Below are positions 29,149 through 35,122 of a DNA stretch of 35,122 bases, piece after piece (the first letter of the stretch is position 1; every line of letters begins with the position of its first letter). Source of the DNA: a virus. The notes below the pieces were generated by a model, which worked only from the letters and a program-made list of their open reading frames with translations, searched no databases and had not been told where the DNA came from. Position numbers and translations under genes: made by a program. The DNA lies in IMG/VR virus record IMGVR_UViG_3300023196_002073, positions 1 through 35,122 of that record. One strand, written 5' to 3'.

Positions 29149-30741
29149 ATGGCTGACGTAACTGTAAATATAAGTGGTGATGCAGGTGATATATCTAGAT
29201 TGTTAAATGGAGTATCAGGTGGTTTCAATGATTTAGAAAATAGAGCTAACTCATCGATGGGTAATATTGGTAATATGTTTAAGAATTTAGGCGGAAGCAT
29301 CTTAAGCGTTGGAGCAATATTAGGAGGTCTGGCTATTGGAGGACTAGGGGCAATAGGTAAAGGCGTATTTGACGTTACTGCCGAGTTTGAAAAGTATAAC
29401 GCAGTATTAGAAACTACATTTGGTAGTCAAGAAGCAGCTAACGCAGCTTTTGCAGGATTACAAGATTTTGCAGCAACAACCCCTTTTCAATTAGGTGAGG
29501 TACTTGAGTCGTATAATAAACTAACTTCTAGAGGTATTGCCCCTGCTAAAGATGCATTAACTTCGTTTGGTGATTTCGCATCTAGGTCAGGAAAAGGTCT
29601 TGACCAATTGTCAGAAGCTATATTAGATATAAGTAATACTGAAAGATGGAAAGAGTTTGGCGTACAAGCTAAGAAAGCAGGTGATGAGGTATCTCTTACA
29701 TTCAATGGTATAACTAAGACTGTACCTCATACTGAAAAAGCTGTAGCAGGAGCTATCGCAGAATTCGGTAAAATGGAGGGAGTTGCAGGACTTATGGATA
29801 AGGTCAGTAAGACAATAGGTGGTCAAATGTCAAACCTACAAGATAGTTTTGGTCAGGTCGGAGTTGCGATTGGTTCAAAATTATCACCAATTATAACTCC
29901 TTTAATAGGGCAATTCAGTGATTTCGTTCAAAGTACGATACCATTTATAACTGAAGGTATCGATGTATTAGTAAATCTATTCGGTACAGTATTACCCGAT
30001 TCTATGTCAGAGTTGACAAAGTCACCTATTGTAGCATTTCTACAGGATACTTTGGTAGCTCAATTTGAGAATGTTAAACTCATGGTTGGTTCTGTTATAA
30101 GCGTTGTACAAGGTTTATGGCAAGGTCTACAAAATCTTTGGGAAAATAGTCCTATGATACAGGCTTTCGGTAACTCAGTACTTAAATTAATTAAAACTAT
30201 ACAAAATGCTTTTAGACCTTTCATAACATTTATAAAGGGTACTATAAATGCATTAGTTGGATTCTTTACTGAAAATAAGTTCGGTATAGCAATTGTTGAA
30301 TTTATTGTAGACCCTATCCAGGACATGGTCACTATATTACAGGATACATTCTCTTTCTTAGGTGATTTGTTTACTAATTTGAATGAGTTCTTCGGTTTCA
30401 CAGACTCAACATTTGAAGTACCTGAGATTAAGATTACTAAAAAAGATAAGGGAAGTAATGAGGATGTTACTACGAATGAAGATGATGTTAGTTTTGATGA
30501 TTTACAAGCTATATTGGACGCTAGTAAAGCAACCGGTCCAGGTGGTCCAGGTGGTCCAAGTGGACCAGGTGGAGCAGCTAAGAAAGAGAAAACAGTTGGA
30601 GCAAGTAAGAATATAACATTCAATATAGATAGTATAATCAAGGAATCACATATTACTCAAGCTCAAGACCCATTAGAAATTAGAGAGTTAATTAATAGAG
30701 CAGTTAAATCATTGATTGCTGATTCTAATCAATTCGCATAA
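29149..30741 (+). CDS. Tape measure protein, 530 aa
   Basis: Typical tape measure: an N-terminal MADVTVNISGDAGDISRLLN helix start, a glycine-rich hydrophobic stretch (GGSILSVGAILGGLAIGGLG, 48-67), then YNAVLETTFGSQEAANAAFA and FAATTPFQLGEVLESYNKLT, which are conserved in the family. Multiple further hydrophobic helices lie between 240 and 400. Near the end is a collagen-like GPGGPGGPSGPGG and a C-terminal helix. It sets tail length; 530 residues would predict a tail of roughly 80 nm if about 1.5 A per residue holds. Confidence 0.88.
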   Translation: MADVTVNISGDAGDISRLLNGVSGGFNDLENRANSSMGNIGNMFKNLGGSILSVGAILGGLAIGGLGAIGKGVFDVTAEFEKYNAVLETTFGSQEAANAAFAGLQDFAATTPFQLGEVLESYNKLTSRGIAPAKDALTSFGDFASRSGKGLDQLSEAILDISNTERWKEFGVQAKKAGDEVSLTFNGITKTVPHTEKAVAGAIAEFGKMEGVAGLMDKVSKTIGGQMSNLQDSFGQVGVAIGSKLSPIITPLIGQFSDFVQSTIPFITEGIDVLVNLFGTVLPDSMSELTKSPIVAFLQDTLVAQFENVKLMVGSVISVVQGLWQGLQNLWENSPMIQAFGNSVLKLIKTIQNAFRPFITFIKGTINALVGFFTENKFGIAIVEFIVDPIQDMVTILQDTFSFLGDLFTNLNEFFGFTDSTFEVPEIKITKKDKGSNEDVTTNEDDVSFDDLQAILDASKATGPGGPGGPSGPGGAAKKEKTVGASKNITFNIDSIIKESHITQAQDPLEIRELINRAVKSLIADSNQFA

Positions 30742-30754
30742 AAAATAAATAAAC

Positions 30755-31378
30755 ATGGCAACATTTCAAGATAAATTATTAGGTGACGATTTCAATGGGA
30801 ATTCATTTTTGGAAGCTGTTGACATTGGACAAGGTATTTTCATAGATGCTTTAAATTTTGACGCTAGATTCTTATCTCCTGAATATTGGAAATTTGATGC
30901 TAGGGGTAATATGACTAATGCCTGGATATCATTTTATACAGGTGAAGAGTTAACAGCTTTTGAAATAATCGAAGGTGAACTTCAAACAGGTTCAGATGTA
31001 TCTACTATTACTGGCGTTAGTATCAAACTGTCAAATTCTCCAAAGATAGTTGAAACTCAAGTTAAAGGATTGAATAGTAGAGTATATACTGAGTTCACAA
31101 ATAATGGATATGATTTAACTGTTGAATTTACAGAAGCTGGACCAACTTTTTGGCAACAAAATAGTCGAAAGATTAAGAAGTTAACTGATGTATTGCAATC
31201 TCAACAAATTATAAATGTATCTAATCCTCAGTTAAATCTAATACATGGTATTAACAAGCTAGTATACAAAGGTATGCAAATAGGTCAACATGCTCAATTT
31301 TATAATCAGAATCCAATATCAATTACATTCTCAACAGTATTAGATGTTGACATTTTAAGTCCAATAAATCAAACGTAA
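30755..31378 (+). CDS. Baseplate/tail-tip hypothetical protein, 207 aa
   Basis: Begins MATFQDKLLGDDFNGNSFLE. It lies between tape measure and hub, where contractile phages keep a small hub-associated protein (for example a Mu gp43-like or DUF6046-type protein). The C-terminal half is beta-rich and ends in QAHFYNQ-like/PISITFSTVLDVDIL strands. The exact family cannot be fixed from sequence alone. A role in linking tube and hub is inferred from gene order. Confidence 0.5.
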   Translation: MATFQDKLLGDDFNGNSFLEAVDIGQGIFIDALNFDARFLSPEYWKFDARGNMTNAWISFYTGEELTAFEIIEGELQTGSDVSTITGVSIKLSNSPKIVETQVKGLNSRVYTEFTNNGYDLTVEFTEAGPTFWQQNSRKIKKLTDVLQSQQIINVSNPQLNLIHGINKLVYKGMQIGQHAQFYNQNPISITFSTVLDVDILSPINQT

Positions 31379-31383
31379 TCAGG

Positions 31384-32565
31384 ATGTTTTACAATATATA
31401 CGATAGAATAGTATTTACAGACTCTAAGCGGAATAATTTCAGATTGAATTATTACAACAGTCTAATGATTAATAATGATATTAATACAATGACGGATACA
31501 TGTATAATTACTATACCTTATTCTAACGTTGTTTTAAATTCAGCAGAGTTGACAATGAAAAGCGTTGATGGAGATGATATTACTATTTCGTATGGTGATA
31601 AAGTTAAGATACAGTTAAATTACTATCAAACTCCTGAAGAAAAAGTTGAACTAGATGCCAAAGGTGATGATAATATTGTATACTTCTTAGGTTTTATAAA
31701 AGATTTTACCGTTAATAATGATTTGATTGAGATTAACTGTGAAGACTACATGTTCGAATTTAAGCAAATTAAAATTAACTTCTCTATACCTGATAAAGTA
31801 AAAGCTAAACTTGTTGTTCAAAATATAGCAGCTCTTTATGGACAAGTATCTCTGACGAATAATGTAATAGATAGTGACTCTGAAATAGATGTTAAAACTG
31901 TAGATTCGTTATTATATAAACCTGATACGTTAGATTATAAAACAGGCGCTACAGTATTCCAAAGGTACAAGGAAGACTATAAATACTCAATATATTTTAG
32001 AACTGTGGATAATAATAAGCCTACATTATACTTTGGGTTGAAATATCCATTAGAGAATGACTCAATTACTCAAACCCCTGTTAAATTCTCGTACGGTTAT
32101 GATGAAACAAGGTATCCTATTATACAAAATAACTTGGGGTATGAACATTTCAACAAAGATGCCGACTTAATTATAGTTGGAAGCTATACAGATAAGAAAA
32201 ATAAGAATAAAAAAACTGAGATAGCTACTATAGATGGTATAAATATTCTAACAAAGAAGAAAGAAATTAAATTACAGGTTAAAAATAGAAAAGTTAGAGA
32301 AAATATTAACTTTTTCGACTCAGCAGTAAAAGGATTAGATGATTTAGTACTTCAAACTTTCAATAATTATCAATCTTCAGGATTTAAAGGTTCATTCAGT
32401 ACTTTTGGAACGCCTAAGTTGGAACATGGTCAGATTATTGACCTTAAAATTGATGATGGGTTCGGAGATTCTATTATTGAACAGTATTATATCGACAATG
32501 TTGTAACTAAGATAGTACCTAATACAGGGTTTACTCAAAATGTTACTATAGGGTCTAAGTTATAA
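31384..32565 (+). CDS. Baseplate hub protein (P2 gpD/Mu gp44-like), 393 aa
   Basis: Two beta-barrel regions typical of the gpD/gp27 hub family can be traced. The N-terminal part is TMTDTCIITIPYSNVVLNSA, GDKVKIQLNYYQTPEEKVEL and FLGFIKDFTVNNDLIEINCE. The C-terminal part is FKGSFSTFGTPKLEHGQIID, then LKIDDGFGDSIIEQYYIDNV ending GFTQNVTIG, the classic closing strand of such hubs. It forms the trimeric adaptor between tube and spike. It is followed directly by the spike gene. Confidence 0.72.
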   Translation: MFYNIYDRIVFTDSKRNNFRLNYYNSLMINNDINTMTDTCIITIPYSNVVLNSAELTMKSVDGDDITISYGDKVKIQLNYYQTPEEKVELDAKGDDNIVYFLGFIKDFTVNNDLIEINCEDYMFEFKQIKINFSIPDKVKAKLVVQNIAALYGQVSLTNNVIDSDSEIDVKTVDSLLYKPDTLDYKTGATVFQRYKEDYKYSIYFRTVDNNKPTLYFGLKYPLENDSITQTPVKFSYGYDETRYPIIQNNLGYEHFNKDADLIIVGSYTDKKNKNKKTEIATIDGINILTKKKEIKLQVKNRKVRENINFFDSAVKGLDDLVLQTFNNYQSSGFKGSFSTFGTPKLEHGQIIDLKIDDGFGDSIIEQYYIDNVVTKIVPNTGFTQNVTIGSKL

Positions 32566-32579
32566 GGTTTTTATTAGTC

Positions 32580-32598
32580 GAGCATACGAGACGCTCTT
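32580..32598 (+). repeat. Mini-hairpin element GAGCAT-n-CGCTCTT, copy 2
   Basis: GAGCATACGAGACGCTCTT, similar to 5373-5391 (same ends, different 6-base loop), located between the hub stop and ATG 32627 (47 bases from element start to ATG). GAGC pairs with GCTC. Confidence 0.45.
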
Positions 32599-32626
32599 CG
32601 AAAACCAAAAATAAAATAAAATTACT

Positions 32627-33604
32627 ATGGAAAATTTATCATTATTAGACAGTTTAAGACTAGTTACTAAACAAGAGTTACCTTATAGCCGATTATGCGT
32701 TGTTAGACGCAATTCAAATACCCATAACTTCAGTGAGGACATTCTAGCTGGTAAGCATATTGACTTGTCGAAGGGTGATAGTATAGACTTGTTGTATGAG
32801 GTTGAGCCAATTGATAGCCCCGATTTCGATGAGAACCCTGCGTATGAAATTGTAGATGGAGTATTGAAGCAAACAATGTCTGATGAAGATTTGGCTTTGA
32901 GCATGCAATCATGGATTAGCTATGTTAGACTATCTGCGCAATCAGAAATAGAAACAGCCAAATTGGATGCAGATGATTCGACAGGAGTATTTTTTCAACC
33001 TGAGATAAATTCATACGTAATAGTATCATTCCTAGATAGTAAGGATGCTTACATAACGATGATATCTAAAACTGGTAATATTAAGATAAAAGGTAATGCA
33101 GGTGAAGTTGATTTCACTGTGGATGACTTTGCGGAAGCTAATAAAAATTTAATTCAGTTTTCTAAGAGCGATATTTTCAGAGTCTTAACAAATACTCCAG
33201 ATGTTGAATTTTTAATTCAAAATATAATCAAGCTTATCAATGGTAATAATTACATTGAGATAGGTTCAAATAAAATCGACATGCAAGGTCTAGAGTCACC
33301 AATATCAATTAGGCAGTATGTCTTCGAACGAAACAAGCCAATCGGTGAGCTGAAGCTGAATGCAGATGGTAAGTTTACTTTAGAATCTAATGATAACAAT
33401 TATAAGGTAGATTTTCTTGACAATCTATTTAAATCAGTAAATGCTCTTACGGATGCTGTAGCAGATATAAATACTAAGTTAAGTACCGCTGCTACAGCAA
33501 CAGGTGATAAACTCGTATATACTCCTGTTAACCCATTAACTATTACTGACATGAAAAAAGGTAAGACTGATTTTGGAAATGCTGCTGAAATAATGTTCAA
33601 ATAA
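32627..33604 (+). CDS. Baseplate spike protein (Mu gp45/P2 gpV-like), 325 aa
   Basis: The spike pattern is visible in the middle: DDSTGVFFQPEINSYVIVSF then DAYITMISKTGNIKIKGNAG, the OB-fold region with 'P.vg..V.V.F.....a.i', followed by repeated short strands (NYIEIGSNKIDMQGLES; GELKLNADGKFTLES) likely forming a trimeric beta-helix. The C terminus (TAATATGDKLVYTPVNPLTI) could bind the tip. It is the last gene of the late operon, before the convergent terminator. Confidence 0.7.
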   Translation: MENLSLLDSLRLVTKQELPYSRLCVVRRNSNTHNFSEDILAGKHIDLSKGDSIDLLYEVEPIDSPDFDENPAYEIVDGVLKQTMSDEDLALSMQSWISYVRLSAQSEIETAKLDADDSTGVFFQPEINSYVIVSFLDSKDAYITMISKTGNIKIKGNAGEVDFTVDDFAEANKNLIQFSKSDIFRVLTNTPDVEFLIQNIIKLINGNNYIEIGSNKIDMQGLESPISIRQYVFERNKPIGELKLNADGKFTLESNDNNYKVDFLDNLFKSVNALTDAVADINTKLSTAATATGDKLVYTPVNPLTITDMKKGKTDFGNAAEIMFK

Positions 33605-33615
33605 CAACAATCGAA

Positions 33616-33645
33616 AAGAGGGTTATAACTTAATATAACCCTCTT
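33616..33645. terminator. Bidirectional terminator between convergent operons
   Basis: AAGAGGGTTATA (33616-33627) pairs perfectly over 12 bp with TATAACCCTCTT (33634-33645), loop ACTTAA. On the minus strand the stem is followed by TTTTCGATT; on the plus strand by an A-rich stretch. It stands between the stop of the spike gene (33604) and the stop of the 161-aa minus-strand gene (33653), so it serves both directions. Confidence 0.9.
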
Positions 33646-33652
33646 CAAAAAC

Positions 33653-34138
33653 TTAATACGTTCCTACAGCTTCATTGTAGAAATACTTCATTTTAACATG
33701 CTTAAAAAGCTTATGTTCTGCACCCCAATAAATACGTTTATTATTAGTATACCTAGCTAATTTCTTCATATCAAGATATTTCATACCGTTAGATACTTTA
33801 AGAATACCATTTGAAACTAATGGGTCAACCGTCTTAACTTCTTTCTCAGATGTATTACAACTATCTAATTGAGCAGTCAATACTTCATTCTCAACAAGTT
33901 CAGCTTCATACATTTGATAAGCCTCTTCAAACTTAATTTTAGTACTATCCTTATACTGTTCATAATCAACAACTAACTCGTCATGTTCTTTTTCTAAACG
34001 GTCTAACTTTAGATATGTGAATACTATATTAACTGTTACAGCTAACATACTTAGTACCAAGTAAATTGCTATCCATTTTTGAATACTTGATTGATTCTTA
34101 GTGAACCATCGTCTAATTTTAATTTTAATCTCTGTCAT
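33653..34138 (-). CDS. Membrane-anchored coiled-coil protein (spanin-like topology), 161 aa
   Basis: The N terminus is basic (KIKIRRWFTKNQSSIQKW), then a transmembrane helix (about residues 22-43, IAIYLVLSMLAVTVNIVFTY), then a long charged helix (KLDRLEKEHDELVVDYEQYK onward to about 90) and a C-terminal basic domain with two conserved-looking segments (NGMKYLDMKKLARYTNNKRI). The topology (N-in, periplasmic coiled coil) resembles inner-membrane spanins of the Rz type, but the partner Rz1 lipoprotein is not seen. It is the last gene of the minus-strand unit. Confidence 0.55.
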   Translation of the reverse strand: MTEIKIKIRRWFTKNQSSIQKWIAIYLVLSMLAVTVNIVFTYLKLDRLEKEHDELVVDYEQYKDSTKIKFEEAYQMYEAELVENEVLTAQLDSCNTSEKEVKTVDPLVSNGILKVSNGMKYLDMKKLARYTNNKRIYWGAEHKLFKHVKMKYFYNEAVGTY

Positions 34139-34154
34139 AATAATTGTTTTTATT

Positions 34155-34385
34155 TTAATTATATTCTATATATTTTAATAATAATGTATCACCTTCTTTA
34201 CTTGGTTCAATCAACATAGTATCTAACCAAATGTTTTGTAACTTTCTATGTAACAAGTCTAACTCTTCGTAATTTTTATTACAACTATCAATTAGTCTAT
34301 CTAATATATACTTGTCGTAGAACATTTTGTTGCTACCCGTTAAATTTTTAATATACCATGTAAATTTTAAATAGTCGTTTCTCAT
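34155..34385 (-). CDS. Hypothetical protein, 76 aa, with near-leaderless start
   Basis: Begins MRNDYLKFTWYIKNLTGSNK, with helical YDKYILDRLIDSCNKNYEEL and an acidic tail. The -7 box TATATTTG (34397-34390) is only four bases upstream of the ATG, so transcription would start at or near the first codon. It lies 24 bases after the GIY-YIG gene and 16 bases before the 161-aa gene. The protein family is not recognised. Confidence 0.55.
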   Translation of the reverse strand: MRNDYLKFTWYIKNLTGSNKMFYDKYILDRLIDSCNKNYEELDLLHRKLQNIWLDTMLIEPSKEGDTLLLKYIEYN

Positions 34386-34389
34386 GCTA

Positions 34390-34397
34390 CAAATATA
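34390..34397 (-). promoter_or_regulatory. Bacteroidota-type -7 promoter box TATATTTG
   Basis: On the minus strand the bases read TATATTTG, a full match to TAnnTTTG, ending four bases before ATG 34385. A clear TTG -33 box is not visible. It would give a near-leaderless transcript for the 76-aa and 161-aa genes independent of the upstream endonuclease genes. Confidence 0.5.
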
Positions 34398-34409
34398 ATA
34401 AATTTTTCC

Positions 34410-34712
34410 TTAAAAGTCTGAAATATTCGGAGTTTTTTGTTGTAATTGCTTAAAAAAGTTGAAACGAAAGTATAGAATAGTATAACATTCGTACTGTTTG
34501 GCTTCTAACTTGGTCTTACATAAGTATATAGGCTCTAATTTAAGTTCACCCGAAAAGTTAATTTTTCTTAAATAGTCATATAATTGCTTCTTGTCACCTT
34601 TTTTAAAAGATGAATTATGCTCTTTCTCACGAATATCAATACGTTCTATCGTTGTTTTACCGATGTAACGTATTGTATCATTGATTGTTATGCTGTATAC
34701 GACATGTTTCAT
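34410..34712 (-). CDS. Small GIY-YIG endonuclease-domain protein, 100 aa
   Basis: The GIY-YIG fold is compact but complete: VVYSITINDTIRYIGKT (Tyr6, then Tyr16-Ile-Gly18), Arg24/Arg28 in ERIDIREKEHNSSF with His32, and Glu75 in KLEAKQYECYTILYFRFNFF, where a final helix usually carries the metal-binding glutamate. No DNA-binding extension is present, unlike the neighbouring enzyme. The start overlaps the stop of the homing endonuclease gene (ATGA), so translation is likely coupled. It could be a freestanding nicking enzyme, or a mobile-intron-type fragment. Confidence 0.75.
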   Translation of the reverse strand: MKHVVYSITINDTIRYIGKTTIERIDIREKEHNSSFKKGDKKQLYDYLRKINFSGELKLEPIYLCKTKLEAKQYECYTILYFRFNFFKQLQQKTPNISDF

Positions 34713-35122
34713 TTTTTACGAGGTTTATACTTATTTGCAACTCCCATTGTTAAACTCCAACCTTTATGGTGATGTCGCTTACCCAATACAACTGCTGAAA
34801 TATGACTAGCGCTCAAACCAAATTGTTCACAGAAATTAGATTGAGTATCTTCAACCCAACCATGGTCTTTGTGATAAAGTTTAACTTTACCGGTATTACA
34901 TACTGTAGCATTCATAGCATCTTCGATTGTTAAAGACCAACCTTTTGTATGAAGTATCTTACCTAGTACAACAGCTGAAAGATTACCCGTATGCAAATCA
35001 TATCTAATTCGTAAATCATACATTGTACATTTTTCAGTAACTATCGTATCGTCAACTAATTTATACCATGTTCTAATTGTTGAATCATAGTTACTATTTA
35101 ATTCACCAGGTCTAGATACCCC
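34709..35122 (-). CDS. GIY-YIG homing endonuclease, C-terminal DNA-binding part (continues from 326-1)
   Basis: This is the downstream part of the gene that begins at base 326 and crosses the contig join. The frame is open from 35122 down to the stop TGA at 34711-34709. It has a NUMOD3-like stretch (GGDGVSRPGELNS), then two imperfect DNA-binding repeats of about 45 residues. The first ends NLSAVVLGKILHTKGWSLT, the second GLSASHISAVVLGKRHHHKG then WSLT. Such helix-turn-helix modules give homing endonucleases their site specificity. An internal ATG at 35023 could be mistaken for the start, but the N-terminal nuclease domain lies across the join. Confidence 0.87.
   Translation of the reverse strand, partial: GVSRPGELNSNYDSTIRTWYKLVDDTIVTEKCTMYDLRIRYDLHTGNLSAVVLGKILHTKGWSLTIEDAMNATVCNTGKVKLYHKDHGWVEDTQSNFCEQFGLSASHISAVVLGKRHHHKGWSLTMGVANKYKPRKK
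35106..35122. repeat. Right copy of 17-bp terminal direct repeat (circular join)
   Basis: CCAGGTCTAGATACCCC, identical to bases 1-17. One of the two copies is redundant in the circular map. Confidence 0.9.

Noticed and set aside
29103-29300. Minus-strand 65-codon frame at the start of the tape measure
   Set aside because: Shadow of the tape-measure N terminus; no leader.
30060-30641. Minus-strand 193-codon open frame with Pro/Gly-rich stretch
   Set aside because: It is the antisense of the tape-measure collagen-like region; the plus-strand frame is the well-supported one.
1-35122. 17-bp end repeat as cos or genuine terminal repeat
   Set aside because: It lies within a coding frame that is intact only after circularisation, so an assembly overlap is the simpler explanation.

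Overview
The window is an AT-rich, essentially complete genome of a tailed phage with a contractile tail (myovirus-type). It has a large and a small terminase subunit, a portal, an HK97-type protease/scaffold and capsid, a tail sheath, tube, tape measure, baseplate hub and spike. The host is probably a member of the Bacteroidota (Flavobacteriia-like). Starts are preceded by A-rich leaders of the 'aaataaaaattATG' kind rather than Shine-Dalgarno sites, and a few TAnnTTTG-type -7 boxes are present. The first 17 bases are repeated at the last 17 bases, and a 240-codon gene reads in frame across that join. The contig is therefore a circular (or circularly permuted) map of about 35,105 unique bp, opened inside a homing endonuclease gene.

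Layout. A divergent control region lies at about 507-609. To its left, on the minus strand and continuing across the join to 33653, is a small operon: a 53-aa protein, a 240-aa GIY-YIG homing endonuclease with repeated C-terminal DNA-binding modules, a second 100-aa GIY-YIG protein, a 76-aa protein, and a 161-aa membrane/coiled-coil protein. To the right, everything is on the plus strand up to 33604. The two transcription units meet at a strong bidirectional terminator (33616-33645).

Plus strand, early part (610-10814): a PD-(D/E)XK nuclease-like protein; a non-coding stretch with two terminators and a tRNA-Thr(UGU); a very small family-A DNA-polymerase-like protein, the only recognisable replication enzyme; a structured intergenic element (copy A); and about 20 small, mostly unknown genes. 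Four successive early genes share a repeated TTAGGACATTAG leader. Recognisable among the small genes are a 28-aa zinc-ribbon peptide, a DNA-methyltransferase-like protein, two small membrane proteins (one a holin candidate), a secreted NlpC/P60 cell-wall hydrolase, and a sigma-70 region-2-like protein just before the late genes.

Plus strand, late part (10889-33604): terS, terL, a Mu gp36-like adaptor, a Mu gp29-like portal, structured element copy B, two tandem gpG-like proteins, a tail-terminator candidate, a gp25-like baseplate protein, a fibre/lectin/baseplate block (16833-24061), protease-scaffold, major capsid, sheath, tube, a frameshifted tail-assembly chaperone, tape measure, hub and spike. 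No integrase, repressor, helicase or primase was recognised.

The most unusual features are: two 118-nt intergenic elements (A and B) that are nearly identical except for two loop segments, which can pair with each other within each copy; the minimal polymerase next to a tRNA and a hairpin; and the repeated leader motif in the early cassette.
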